NCBI GenBank assembly: GCA_947304475.1
Contig: CAMZBE010000118.1
Coordinates: 1 to 5,040, forward strand
Source: an uncultured Clostridia bacterium
Lineage (GTDB): Bacteria; Bacillota; Clostridia; Oscillospirales; CAG-272
DNA length: 5,040 nucleotides
Reading direction: 5' to 3'
The position numbers and the translations under genes were made by a program. Positions 1-5,040 of the stretch are shown here, one piece after another; the first letter of the stretch is position 1, and each line of letters opens with the position of its first letter. The notes below the pieces were generated by a model. It did no database searches and had not been told where the DNA came from. It saw nothing but the letters and a program-made list of their open reading frames with translations.

Positions 1-710
1 CCTGCCGTCGTCTCGAAGACAACTTCCGCGCCGGTCGAACGCCCGATCCAGTTGATCTGCTGCGTCTTGACCTTCTCGATGAAGTTGACGTCCTCGAGAT
101 CGTCGATCAGACGGTCGGCATACGCCGTGATCTTCAGCATCCACTGTTCCTTGACCTTATGGATGACGGGCGCGCCGCAGCGTTCGCAAACGCCGTTGAC
201 CACTTCCTCGTTCGCAAGCACGACCTTGCAGGACGTACAGAAGTTGACCGACATCTTTTTCTTGTAGGCGAGTCCCTTTTCAAAGAGTTTGAGAAAGATC
301 CACTGCGTCCATTTATAGTAACTCGGATCGGTGGTATTGATCTCACGGTTCCAGTCGAATGAGAGCCCGAGCGACTTCAGTTGCGTTTTGAAGCGCGCGA
401 CGTTCCGTTCGGTCACGATACGCGGGTGGATATGATTCTTGATCGCGAAGTTCTCGGTCGGAAGACCGAAGGCGTCCCACCCCATCGGGAAAAGGACGTT
501 GTAGCCCTGCATCCTTCTTTTTCTCGAAACGATATCAAGCGCGGTATAAGAACGCGGATGACCGACGTGCAGACCGTTGCCTGAGGGATACGGAAACTCC
601 ACCAGCGTATAGTATTTCGGTTTCGAGTAATCGTTTGTCGCGGCAAAAGCGTCGGCTTCATCCCATCTCTTCTGCCATTTGGCTTCAATCTCTTGGAAAT
701 CGTGTTTCAT
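1..710 (-). CDS. leuS: Leucyl-tRNA synthetase, N-terminal 236 residues (3' end outside window)
   Basis: LeuRS is a cytoplasmic class I aminoacyl-tRNA synthetase that activates leucine with ATP and charges tRNA-Leu. The reading frame is open from the ATG at 710 to the window edge with no frameshift. It shows FPYPSGNGLHVGH at about residues 39-51, containing the class I HIGH-type signature HVGH (48-51), and WDAFGLPTEN (78-87). FDWNREINTTDP (118-129) follows, then a zinc-ribbon pair CTSC (158-161) and CERC (175-178), then QWMLKITAYA and NWIGRSTGAEV leading into the CP1 editing domain. The KMSKS loop, the rest of the editing domain and the anticodon-binding region lie beyond the left edge, so completeness cannot be judged. 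The start is set by the family N-terminus and by an AAGGA site 9 bases upstream. It lies 38 bases after rsfS, probably in the same transcript. F157 stands where many LeuRS have Trp (NWCP-type motif). Confidence 0.97.
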   Translation of the reverse strand, partial: MKHDFQEIEAKWQKRWDEADAFAATNDYSKPKYYTLVEFPYPSGNGLHVGHPRSYTALDIVSRKRRMQGYNVLFPMGWDAFGLPTENFAIKNHIHPRIVTERNVARFKTQLKSLGLSFDWNREINTTDPSYYKWTQWIFLKLFEKGLAYKKKMSVNFCTSCKVVLANEEVVNGVCERCGAPVIHKVKEQWMLKITAYADRLIDDLEDVNFIEKVKTQQINWIGRSTGAEVVFETTA

Positions 711-748
711 CGTCTTTATTCCTTTTCAAATTGTTTCTCGTATTGCTT
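711..748 (-). other. rsfS-leuS intergenic gap, the only non-coding stretch in the window
   Basis: These 38 bases separate the rsfS TAA from the leuS ATG. They are A-rich on the minus strand and contain the leuS ribosome binding site. I see no inverted repeat followed by a T-run, no paired -35/-10 boxes, and far too little room for a T-box leader. leuS is therefore most simply read as the continuation of the upstream transcript. Confidence 0.65.
720..724 (-). promoter_or_regulatory. Ribosome binding site of leuS
   Basis: On the minus strand AAGGA (part of AAAAGGAA) lies 9 bases before the ATG at 710. It supports that start and fits the 38-base gap, which otherwise holds no recognisable signal. 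Confidence 0.7.
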
Positions 749-1174
749 TTACTGACCGATCTCATCCGGGTTAAGCAGGTCGGTACAGTCGATCTCCGCG
801 CCCTCTGACGCGAGTCGTTCCAGGTTGTAGTATTCGCGCGACTCGCGATCGAAAATATGCACGATCACGGAGCCGAAGTCGCAAAGGATCCACGCGCCTC
901 CGTCACGCCCTTCCAGATGTGCGCACGGAATCTCCCGGCGCCCCATCTCGTATACCAAATCGTCCGCAAGCGCCTTGATCTGCGTCGAGGAGCGCCCGGT
1001 AACGATCACGTAATAGTCGGCGATCACAGTCACGTCGGATACGGAAAGGAGTTTCAGGTTCGACGCTTTCTTATTGAGCAGAACGGTCGCAACCTCGCGC
1101 GCAAGGGCGAGCGGTTCGGCGTCCTTAAAAGAAGGAACGGCTTTGTTTTCGTAGATCTCGGATTGGGCAGTCAT
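749..1174 (-). CDS. rsfS: Ribosomal silencing factor RsfS (DUF143/Iojap family)
   Basis: RsfS (YbeB in E. coli, YqeL in B. subtilis) binds ribosomal protein uL14 on the 50S subunit and blocks joining to 30S, lowering translation in starvation or stationary phase. The 141-residue product has the family core: LALAREVATVLLNKKAS (about 22-38), DYYVIVTGRSSTQI (53-66), HLEGRDGGAWILCDFGSVIVHIFD (86-109), then REYYNLERL (113-121). Family members are usually about 105-120 residues. This one has some 18-20 extra residues before the core and an acidic tail (EIDCTDLLNPDEIGQ). The ATG at 1174 is supported by AAGGAG 7 bases upstream and by the ATGA overlap with the yqeK stop. Position after yhbY-nadD-yqeK matches the B. 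subtilis order. Confidence 0.96.
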   Translation of the reverse strand: MTAQSEIYENKAVPSFKDAEPLALAREVATVLLNKKASNLKLLSVSDVTVIADYYVIVTGRSSTQIKALADDLVYEMGRREIPCAHLEGRDGGAWILCDFGSVIVHIFDRESREYYNLERLASEGAEIDCTDLLNPDEIGQ

Positions 1175-1821
1175 TCTGTTTCTCCTTGTAACGGTAGTGT
1201 TTGGTTCGGGTATTGTTTGCGCAGAGCGTTTGCAGCGCGTTCGGTCGTGGGATCGGGAACCGTCCCGCGGTCCCTCAGATAGCGGAGCGTGAACTCCAGA
1301 ACCGAAAGAACGAACAGGTCAAGATGAGGAAGGCGAAGGACCTCTTCGTCGGGCATCCGTTTCCAGAACTCTGCACGTGCTTTTTGACAGAATTTCCAGG
1401 GGCGGTTCGGTTCGATAAAATCGGCAAGGAAAAGAAGTTTATCGAAAACGGACATCTTCTCCGCACCGGTTGTGTGTTTGTAAATCGCAGAGATAATTTC
1501 GGGCAGATTGAATTTCGGGTGGTATTTGGGGATCATGTACGCTGCGGCGTGTCCGTGCAGGATCGCGGGCGAATGGATCGCGGTTTCCAGTTCGGGATCA
1601 CCGTTTTCACGGCAGATTCCGATCTGTTCATCGACGGTCAGTTCCTTGGCAACGTCGTGCAGGAGCGCCGCCGCCCGAAGTTCGTCGATCCTATCAGGCA
1701 GGTAGATCTTTCCCATTCGGACGATCTCTTCTTCCACGCCCTCGGTATGCCGGAAACGCTTTTCCGAAAGGGTTGTCCTGACTGTGTCGGAAAGTGCCCG
1801 GAGTTCTTGTTCGTTAAACAT
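1171..1821 (-). CDS. yqeK: YqeK, HD-domain symmetrical Ap4A hydrolase family protein
   Basis: YqeK proteins are metal-dependent HD-domain hydrolases. Characterised Bacillota members split diadenosine tetraphosphate into two ADP, removing an alarmone-like by-product of tRNA synthetases. In this 216-residue product the metal-ligand pattern is complete: H25 in RHTEGVE, H55-D56 in LLHDVAKEL, H89 in LHGHAA, H116 in KHTTGAEKMS and D134 in ADFIEPNR (133-140). It is about 30 residues longer than B. subtilis YqeK (186), mainly through a charged C-terminal tail (TTERAANALRKQYPNQ). I chose the ATG at 1821. It overlaps the nadD stop by 8 bases and begins MFNEQELRAL, a normal family N-terminus. An in-frame start at 1962 would add 47 residues of non-homologous, nadD-shadow sequence. 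No good Shine-Dalgarno is visible (only AAGAGA, about 10 bases off), so coupling to nadD translation is likely. Confidence 0.94.
   Translation of the reverse strand: MFNEQELRALSDTVRTTLSEKRFRHTEGVEEEIVRMGKIYLPDRIDELRAAALLHDVAKELTVDEQIGICRENGDPELETAIHSPAILHGHAAAYMIPKYHPKFNLPEIISAIYKHTTGAEKMSVFDKLLFLADFIEPNRPWKFCQKARAEFWKRMPDEEVLRLPHLDLFVLSVLEFTLRYLRDRGTVPDPTTERAANALRKQYPNQTLPLQGETE
1182..1187 (-). promoter_or_regulatory. Ribosome binding site of rsfS
   Basis: AAGGAG on the minus strand lies 7 bases before the rsfS ATG at 1174 and inside the last codons of yqeK. It fixes the rsfS start and so confirms that the N-terminal extension of RsfS is translated from this ATG. Confidence 0.8.
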
Positions 1822-2416
1822 GATAGAGGTTCTCTTTTTCGATATAGTTGCGGACGTCGTCGTCGAGCCAGAGCGAAACGTCCTCTCCGGCCTCGATCTT
1901 TTCCCGCAGAAAGGTGGACGAAACTTCAACGACGGGGTTGTCAAGAAAACGGATATCCCCACCGTACTCCGAGAGCAGACGCTTTCGCGTTCTTTCCATT
2001 TGTTCCCCGATTTCCCGGTCGTTTACACGCCCTGCCGCGACGATCGTCGCAAGGCGCAGGATCTCGTCGGGACGACGCCACGAACCGAGCGTCAGGAACA
2101 TATCGGAACCCATCAAAAGATAGAGTTCCCGATCCGGCGCGGAAAGTTCGGTAAGCGTCAGATACGTGTAACTGGTTCCGCCCCGTTTCAGTTCGATCTC
2201 CGAAACCTCGCAGCCGGGTATTCCGGCAAAGGCGAGTTTGCACATCTCTGCGCGGTGTTTACCCGGAAGGATTTCCGTTCCCTCTTTGTTCGGCGGAACG
2301 GACGCCGGAACGATCAGCAGTGCGTCGAGGTCAAACTCTTTCTTGAAACAGGAGGCGGCATTGACGTGTCCTTTGTGCGGGGGCGAGAAGGTCCCGCCGA
2401 ATACTCCGACTTTCAT
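1814..2416 (-). CDS. nadD: Nicotinate-nucleotide adenylyltransferase
   Basis: NadD transfers AMP from ATP to nicotinate mononucleotide, giving deamido-NAD and pyrophosphate, an essential cytoplasmic step of NAD synthesis. The 200-residue product is of normal length. It has the nucleotidyltransferase motif GGTFSPPHKGH at 7-17 (the GGTFxPxHxGH form, with both catalytic histidines), then KRGGTSYTYLTL, the LMGSDMFLTLGSWRRPDEIL region, and the C-terminal ATP-binding SSTFLR (166-171) followed by an R-Y-I-type end (DVRNYIEKENLY). The ATG at 2416 is embedded in ATGA shared with the yhbY stop. The nearest purine-rich element, AGGA, is about 13 bases away and too distant to be a good ribosome binding site, so re-initiation after yhbY is the likely mode. 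It overlaps yqeK by 8 bases. Confidence 0.98.
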   Translation of the reverse strand: MKVGVFGGTFSPPHKGHVNAASCFKKEFDLDALLIVPASVPPNKEGTEILPGKHRAEMCKLAFAGIPGCEVSEIELKRGGTSYTYLTLTELSAPDRELYLLMGSDMFLTLGSWRRPDEILRLATIVAAGRVNDREIGEQMERTRKRLLSEYGGDIRFLDNPVVEVSSTFLREKIEAGEDVSLWLDDDVRNYIEKENLYHV

Positions 2417-2727
2417 CGCGGCAAAAGAATCCTGTCGGGCGCGTTCTCCTTTTTCTTGGTCTCGGACGGGCGGTAAAGGACGAACTTATACCCGATCACC
2501 GATACGACGTCGGCGCCGCACCCTTCGGCGACGATGCCCGCCGCTTCGCGCACCGATTGTGGACAGGTTTCCAGAACGTGCAGTTTAATCAGTTCCCGCG
2601 CTTCAAGCGCGTTTCCGATCTGTTTGATCTGTTCCTGATCCCCCGCGCCGTTCTTCCCGATCTGAAAGATGGGTTCGAGCGGGTTGGCAAGACCGCGCAG
2701 ATATGCTCTCTGTTTGCTTGTGATCAT
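2413..2727 (-). CDS. yhbY: YhbY-family CRM-domain RNA-binding ribosome assembly factor
   Basis: YhbY (YqeI in B. subtilis) is a small protein consisting of one CRM domain, an RNA-binding fold that associates with pre-50S ribosomal particles. The 104-residue product shows the family pattern: TSKQRAYLRGLANPLEPIFQ (3-22), the IGKNG loop (23-27, GxxG-like), LEARELIKLHVLE, VREAAGIVAEGCGADVVSVIGYKFVLYRPS, then a short basic tail. Length matches the family (about 95-105). The ATG at 2727 lies in an ATGA overlap with the rdgB stop and has a well-placed AAGGA 8 bases upstream. Its stop overlaps the nadD start in the same way. Adjacent nadD, yqeK and rsfS reproduce the B. subtilis yqeI-nadD-yqeK-yqeL block. 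Confidence 0.95.
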   Translation of the reverse strand: MITSKQRAYLRGLANPLEPIFQIGKNGAGDQEQIKQIGNALEARELIKLHVLETCPQSVREAAGIVAEGCGADVVSVIGYKFVLYRPSETKKKENAPDRILLPR

Positions 2728-3350
2728 TTGTCTATTCCTTCTTTCCGGTTCAGACGTTTGGAAAGTTCTTCGGCGGCAAGACGCACGGCGCGGCCCCTGT
2801 GGCTGACGGCGTTCTTCTCGTCAGGTAAAGCGCGGCCGAAAGATTTTTGCAGATCAAGCGACCAGAACAGGGGATCGTACCCGAAGCCGCCTTCCCCGTC
2901 GTATTCTGTCAGAATGTAACCTTCCGTGGTCCCGCGGACGGTGAAAGACTCCCCGTCCGGAAGAACACAGGCGATGGCGACGGCGTATCTTGCCGTCCGT
3001 TTCTCTCTCGGAACGTTCTGAAGTTTTTGAAGCAACAGAGCGTTGTTCGCCTCATCGTCCCCGTGACCGCCGGCAAACCGTGCAGAATAAATCCCGGGGG
3101 CTCCTCCGAGCGCGTCAACCTCGATTCCCGAATCGTCGGCAAGGGTGATATAACCGGTCGAGGCACCCGCTTTTGCCTTGATCATGGCGTTCTCTTCAAA
3201 CGTAGAGCCGTTTTCTTCGACGTCCTCGGTGATCCCGACGTCATCAAGCGTAAGCAACTCGATCTCGCCGAGTGTCCCGCTGTATTCCGAAAGGATCCGG
3301 GATACTTCGCGCGCTTTGTTCTTGTTTCTTGTGGCAAGCAGGATCTTCAT
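2724..3350 (-). CDS. rdgB: XTP/dITP diphosphatase (non-canonical purine NTP pyrophosphatase, HAM1/RdgB family)
   Basis: RdgB hydrolyses dITP, ITP and XTP to monophosphate and pyrophosphate, keeping deaminated purines out of DNA and RNA. The 208-residue product has the family hallmarks in order: ATRNKNKAREV at 6-16 (the S/T-x-N-x-x-K substrate-binding motif), FEENAMIKAKA (51-61), ADDSGIEVDALGGAPGIYSA (71-90) with catalytic and metal-binding D72-D73, GEGGFGYDPLFW (152-163) and SHRGRA (183-188). Length is typical (about 195-210). The ATG at 3350 overlaps the ftsY stop as ATGA. Only a G-rich run (GGGGG, about 8 bases off) precedes it, not a normal Shine-Dalgarno, which points to re-initiation after ftsY. 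Its placement links the smc-ftsY and yhbY-nadD blocks. Confidence 0.97.
   Translation of the reverse strand: MKILLATRNKNKAREVSRILSEYSGTLGEIELLTLDDVGITEDVEENGSTFEENAMIKAKAGASTGYITLADDSGIEVDALGGAPGIYSARFAGGHGDDEANNALLLQKLQNVPREKRTARYAVAIACVLPDGESFTVRGTTEGYILTEYDGEGGFGYDPLFWSLDLQKSFGRALPDEKNAVSHRGRAVRLAAEELSKRLNRKEGIDK
2736..2740 (-). promoter_or_regulatory. Ribosome binding site of yhbY
   Basis: AAGGA (in AGAAGGAATAG) on the minus strand sits 8 bases before the yhbY ATG at 2727 and within the final codons of rdgB. It supports independent initiation of yhbY in addition to coupling. Confidence 0.7.
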
Positions 3351-4267
3351 TCGTCGTCCCCCGTGCCGAAGAGTGCATCGGCAAATTCGTCGGGATCAAA
3401 CGGCTTCATATCGTCGATGCCTTCCCCGACGCCGACGAACTTAACCGGAATATCGAGTTCGCGACGGATCGAAAGAATGACGCCGCCCTTCGCCGTTCCG
3501 TCGAGTTTGGTCAGAATCAATCCGGTGATCTCCGCCGCTTCTTTGAATTCACGCGCCTGGATCACGGCGTTCTGCCCCGTCGTCGCGTCGAGTACCAACA
3601 GGTTTTCGCGGTCCGCGTCGGGAAGTTCGCGCGCGATCACGCGATTGATCTTCGCGAGTTCGTCCATCAGGTTCTTTTTATTGTGGAGACGCCCGGCGGT
3701 ATCGACGATCACGACGTCGGCGCCGCGGCTTTTCGCCGCCTGTATGGTATCGAAGACAACGGCGGCAGGATCAGCGCCGGCGCCCTGACGGATCAGGTCG
3801 ACGCCCGCACGGTCGCACCAGACGGCAAGTTGCTCGGCTGCCGCGGCGCGGAAAGTGTCGGCTGCGGCGACGATAACTTTTTTCTTCCGGCTTTTCAGTT
3901 CTGCCGCCATTTTACCGATCGAAGTCGTTTTCCCGACGCCGTTGACGCCGATGACCAAAATGACCGACGGTTTGGTCGACAGATGAAGTCCGTCGCCCTC
4001 GCCGATCATGGCACGGAGTTCGGCATACAGGATTTTTTTGATCTCTTCCGGCTCCTTGATTTTTTCTTCCTTGACTTTCTCGCGGAGAGCGTCGAGCAGT
4101 TCCTCGGTGGTCTCAACGCCGACGTCGGAAGTAATCAGCAGTTCTTCCAGTTCGTCGAACAGATCTTCGTCCACGCGGCGAAACCGTTTGAACAGATCCT
4201 CGATCCCGCCGAAAAGCGCCTTTTTGGTTTTGGAAAGTCCGGCTTTCAGTTTCTCAAAGAACCCCAT
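3347..4267 (-). CDS. ftsY: Signal recognition particle receptor GTPase FtsY
   Basis: FtsY docks SRP-ribosome complexes at the membrane through a GTP-dependent complex with Ffh, delivering nascent membrane proteins to the Sec translocon. The 306-residue product has a helical N domain (about 20-95), then the SRP GTPase domain: G1 GVNGVGKTT (107-115), DTFRAAAAEQL (137-147), DTAGR (189-193), ATTGQN (228-233), TKLDGTAKGG (253-262) and the closing VGVGEGIDDMKPFD (278-291). The long acidic A domain of E. coli FtsY is absent. Instead it begins with a short amphipathic basic segment (MGFFEKLKAGLSKTKKALFG), the membrane-contacting helix seen in Bacillota-type FtsY. I chose the ATG at 4267 over one at 4309 because AAGGAG lies 7 bases before it and MGFFEKLK is the family N-terminus. 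It overlaps the smc stop by 14 bases. Confidence 0.98.
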   Translation of the reverse strand: MGFFEKLKAGLSKTKKALFGGIEDLFKRFRRVDEDLFDELEELLITSDVGVETTEELLDALREKVKEEKIKEPEEIKKILYAELRAMIGEGDGLHLSTKPSVILVIGVNGVGKTTSIGKMAAELKSRKKKVIVAAADTFRAAAAEQLAVWCDRAGVDLIRQGAGADPAAVVFDTIQAAKSRGADVVIVDTAGRLHNKKNLMDELAKINRVIARELPDADRENLLVLDATTGQNAVIQAREFKEAAEITGLILTKLDGTAKGGVILSIRRELDIPVKFVGVGEGIDDMKPFDPDEFADALFGTGDDE

Positions 4268-5040
4268 CGAATAACTCCTTCTGTTTGCTTTCGATCTCGG
4301 ATACGTCAAGCGGAATGACCTTGGAGACGCCTCTGTCCGGCATCGTAACGCCGTACAGACGGTCGGCGATCTCCATGGTCCCGCGACGGTGCGTGATCAG
4401 AATGAACTGCGTTTCCGGGAAGGAACGCTTGATGTATTCGCCGAGACGGTAAACGTTGACCTCGTCGAGCGCCGCCTCAATCTCGTCCAGAATGCTGAAC
4501 GGCGTCGGATTGACCTTCAGAATCGAGAACAGAAGCGCAATCGCGACGAAGGTCTGCTCGCCGCCCGAGAGCAGCGCCATATTCTTGATGATCTTTCCGG
4601 GAGGCGCCGCCTTGATCTCAATCCCGCTGTTCAGAACGTCTTCGGGATCGGTGAGCGAGATCTCCGCGGAACCTCCGCCGAACAGATCGCGGAAGACGAC
4701 GCCGAAATTCTCGTTGATCTGATTGAAGACTTCGAGGAAAGTGCGCTTCATTTCGGCTTCGAGTTTGGAAATGACGTTCAAGATCTCCTTATAGGACGTT
4801 TCGAGGTCGTCGAGTTGCGCCTTGTTGGTCTCGTATTCTTCCTTCACCGCGTCGTACTCCATCACCGCGCCGGGGTTGACCGGTCCGATGCTCTTGAGTA
4901 TGCCGCGGATGCTCGTCAGCCGGGCGGCAAGTTCCGCGCGATTCTCTTTGGTGACGGGGGGATAGTCGAGCGCGATCGCCTCTTCGTAGGAGATCTCGTA
5001 TTCCTGCCAGAGCCGGGATCCGAGCCGTTCCTGTTCGGCG
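4254..5040 (-). CDS. smc: Chromosome segregation ATPase Smc, C-terminal 261 residues (5' part outside window)
   Basis: Smc is the long coiled-coil ATPase that, with ScpA and ScpB, loads at ParB sites and extrudes DNA loops to organise and segregate the chromosome. Only the C-terminal part is present, and the frame is open to the right edge. In fragment numbering, residues 1-100 are the end of the returning coiled-coil arm, with the characteristic IGPVNPGAV (about 51-59) and a charged helix. The ABC head half follows: the FRDLFGGGSAEI strand (116-127), the signature LLSGGEQT (156-163), Walker B with D-loop FSILDEIEAALDE (181-193) and the H-loop ITHRR (215-219). The protein ends KQKELFDGVL at a TGA that overlaps ftsY. 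The signature has Gln after LSGGE where Lys or Arg is common. The N-terminal Walker A half, hinge and start are not visible. smc-ftsY adjacency is typical of the rnc-smc-ftsY cluster. Confidence 0.97.
   Translation of the reverse strand, partial: AEQERLGSRLWQEYEISYEEAIALDYPPVTKENRAELAARLTSIRGILKSIGPVNPGAVMEYDAVKEEYETNKAQLDDLETSYKEILNVISKLEAEMKRTFLEVFNQINENFGVVFRDLFGGGSAEISLTDPEDVLNSGIEIKAAPPGKIIKNMALLSGGEQTFVAIALLFSILKVNPTPFSILDEIEAALDEVNVYRLGEYIKRSFPETQFILITHRRGTMEIADRLYGVTMPDRGVSKVIPLDVSEIESKQKELFDGVL
4275..4280 (-). promoter_or_regulatory. Ribosome binding site that decides the ftsY start
   Basis: AAGGAG on the minus strand (within AGAAGGAGTT) lies 7 bases before the ATG at 4267. The alternative in-frame start at 4309 would put this site inside the coding sequence and add 14 residues unlike any FtsY N-terminus. 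The site is inside the last codons of smc. Confidence 0.85.

Noticed and set aside
413..688. A 91-codon minus-strand frame that could suggest a broken leuS
   Set aside because: Translating base by base from 710 to 1 gives an uninterrupted LeuRS frame. The other frame is only a shadow.
711..748. Possible promoter in the rsfS-leuS gap (TTGAAA on the minus strand)
   Set aside because: There is no -10 box at suitable distance before the start codon, and the TTGAAA runs directly into the ribosome binding site.
1822..1962. Possible 47-residue N-terminal extension of YqeK
   Set aside because: It lies wholly within nadD in another frame, its sequence is basic and non-homologous, and the ATG at 1821 gives the normal family start.
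1201..2154. A 317-codon plus-strand open frame antisense to yqeK and nadD
   Set aside because: The arginine- and phenylalanine-rich translation has no family resemblance and no plausible ribosome binding context, and the opposite strand is clearly coding.
2597..2611. Perfect inverted repeat CGCGCTTCAAGCGCG as a possible hairpin or operator
   Set aside because: It is inside yhbY, encodes the conserved NALEAREL stretch, has almost no loop and no following T-run. It is most likely a coding coincidence.
2847..3788. A 313-codon plus-strand open frame antisense to rdgB and ftsY
   Set aside because: The translation is serine- and arginine-rich low-information sequence with no domain, and both genes beneath it are certain.
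4268..4309. Possible 14-residue upstream extension of FtsY
   Set aside because: A strong AAGGAG site is placed exactly for the ATG at 4267, and the extension does not resemble FtsY N-termini.
3272..4318. A 348-codon open frame on the plus strand, longer than ftsY itself
   Set aside because: It lies antisense to ftsY and the rdgB 5' end. It encodes no recognisable domain, whereas the minus strand carries every SRP-GTPase motif. It is a by-product of G/C-rich third codon positions.

Overview
The window is a single, densely packed run of housekeeping genes, all on the minus strand and so read from right to left. In transcription order they are: the 3' end of smc (chromosome condensation ATPase), ftsY (SRP receptor GTPase), rdgB (XTP/dITP pyrophosphatase), yhbY (CRM-domain ribosome assembly factor), nadD (nicotinate-nucleotide adenylyltransferase), yqeK (HD-domain Ap4A hydrolase family), rsfS (ribosomal silencing factor) and the 5' part of leuS (leucyl-tRNA synthetase). 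The smc gene runs off the right edge without its start, and leuS runs off the left edge without its end. No RNA gene, mobile element, CRISPR array or terminator is visible.

Organism: the yhbY-nadD-yqeK-rsfS order is the one known from Bacillus subtilis (yqeI-nadD-yqeK-yqeL), and rsfS followed by leuS is common in Clostridia. smc-ftsY is half of the familiar rnc-smc-ftsY cluster. Together with G+C close to one half by eye and family-typical protein sequences, this suggests a moderately GC-rich, probably uncultured member of the Clostridia (Bacillota). The placement is inferred from synteny and protein style; no marker search was possible.

Layout: from the smc stop to the rsfS start there is not one non-coding base. 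Four junctions are the four-base ATGA overlap (ftsY/rdgB, rdgB/yhbY, yhbY/nadD, yqeK/rsfS). nadD/yqeK overlap by 8 bases and smc/ftsY by 14. The only gap is 38 bases between rsfS and leuS. It holds a ribosome binding site but no terminator, T-box or clear promoter. This is strong evidence for one transcript with translational coupling. Clear Shine-Dalgarno sites precede ftsY, yhbY, rsfS and leuS, whereas rdgB, nadD and yqeK have weak ones and probably depend on re-initiation.

How the genes fit together: the set combines chromosome segregation (Smc), membrane protein targeting (FtsY), nucleotide pool cleaning (RdgB), NAD synthesis (NadD), dinucleotide turnover (YqeK), large-subunit assembly and silencing (YhbY, RsfS) and leucine charging (LeuS). 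These are growth-linked core functions. I see no evidence of a novel accessory system here. The points worth a second look concern operon architecture and small protein details.
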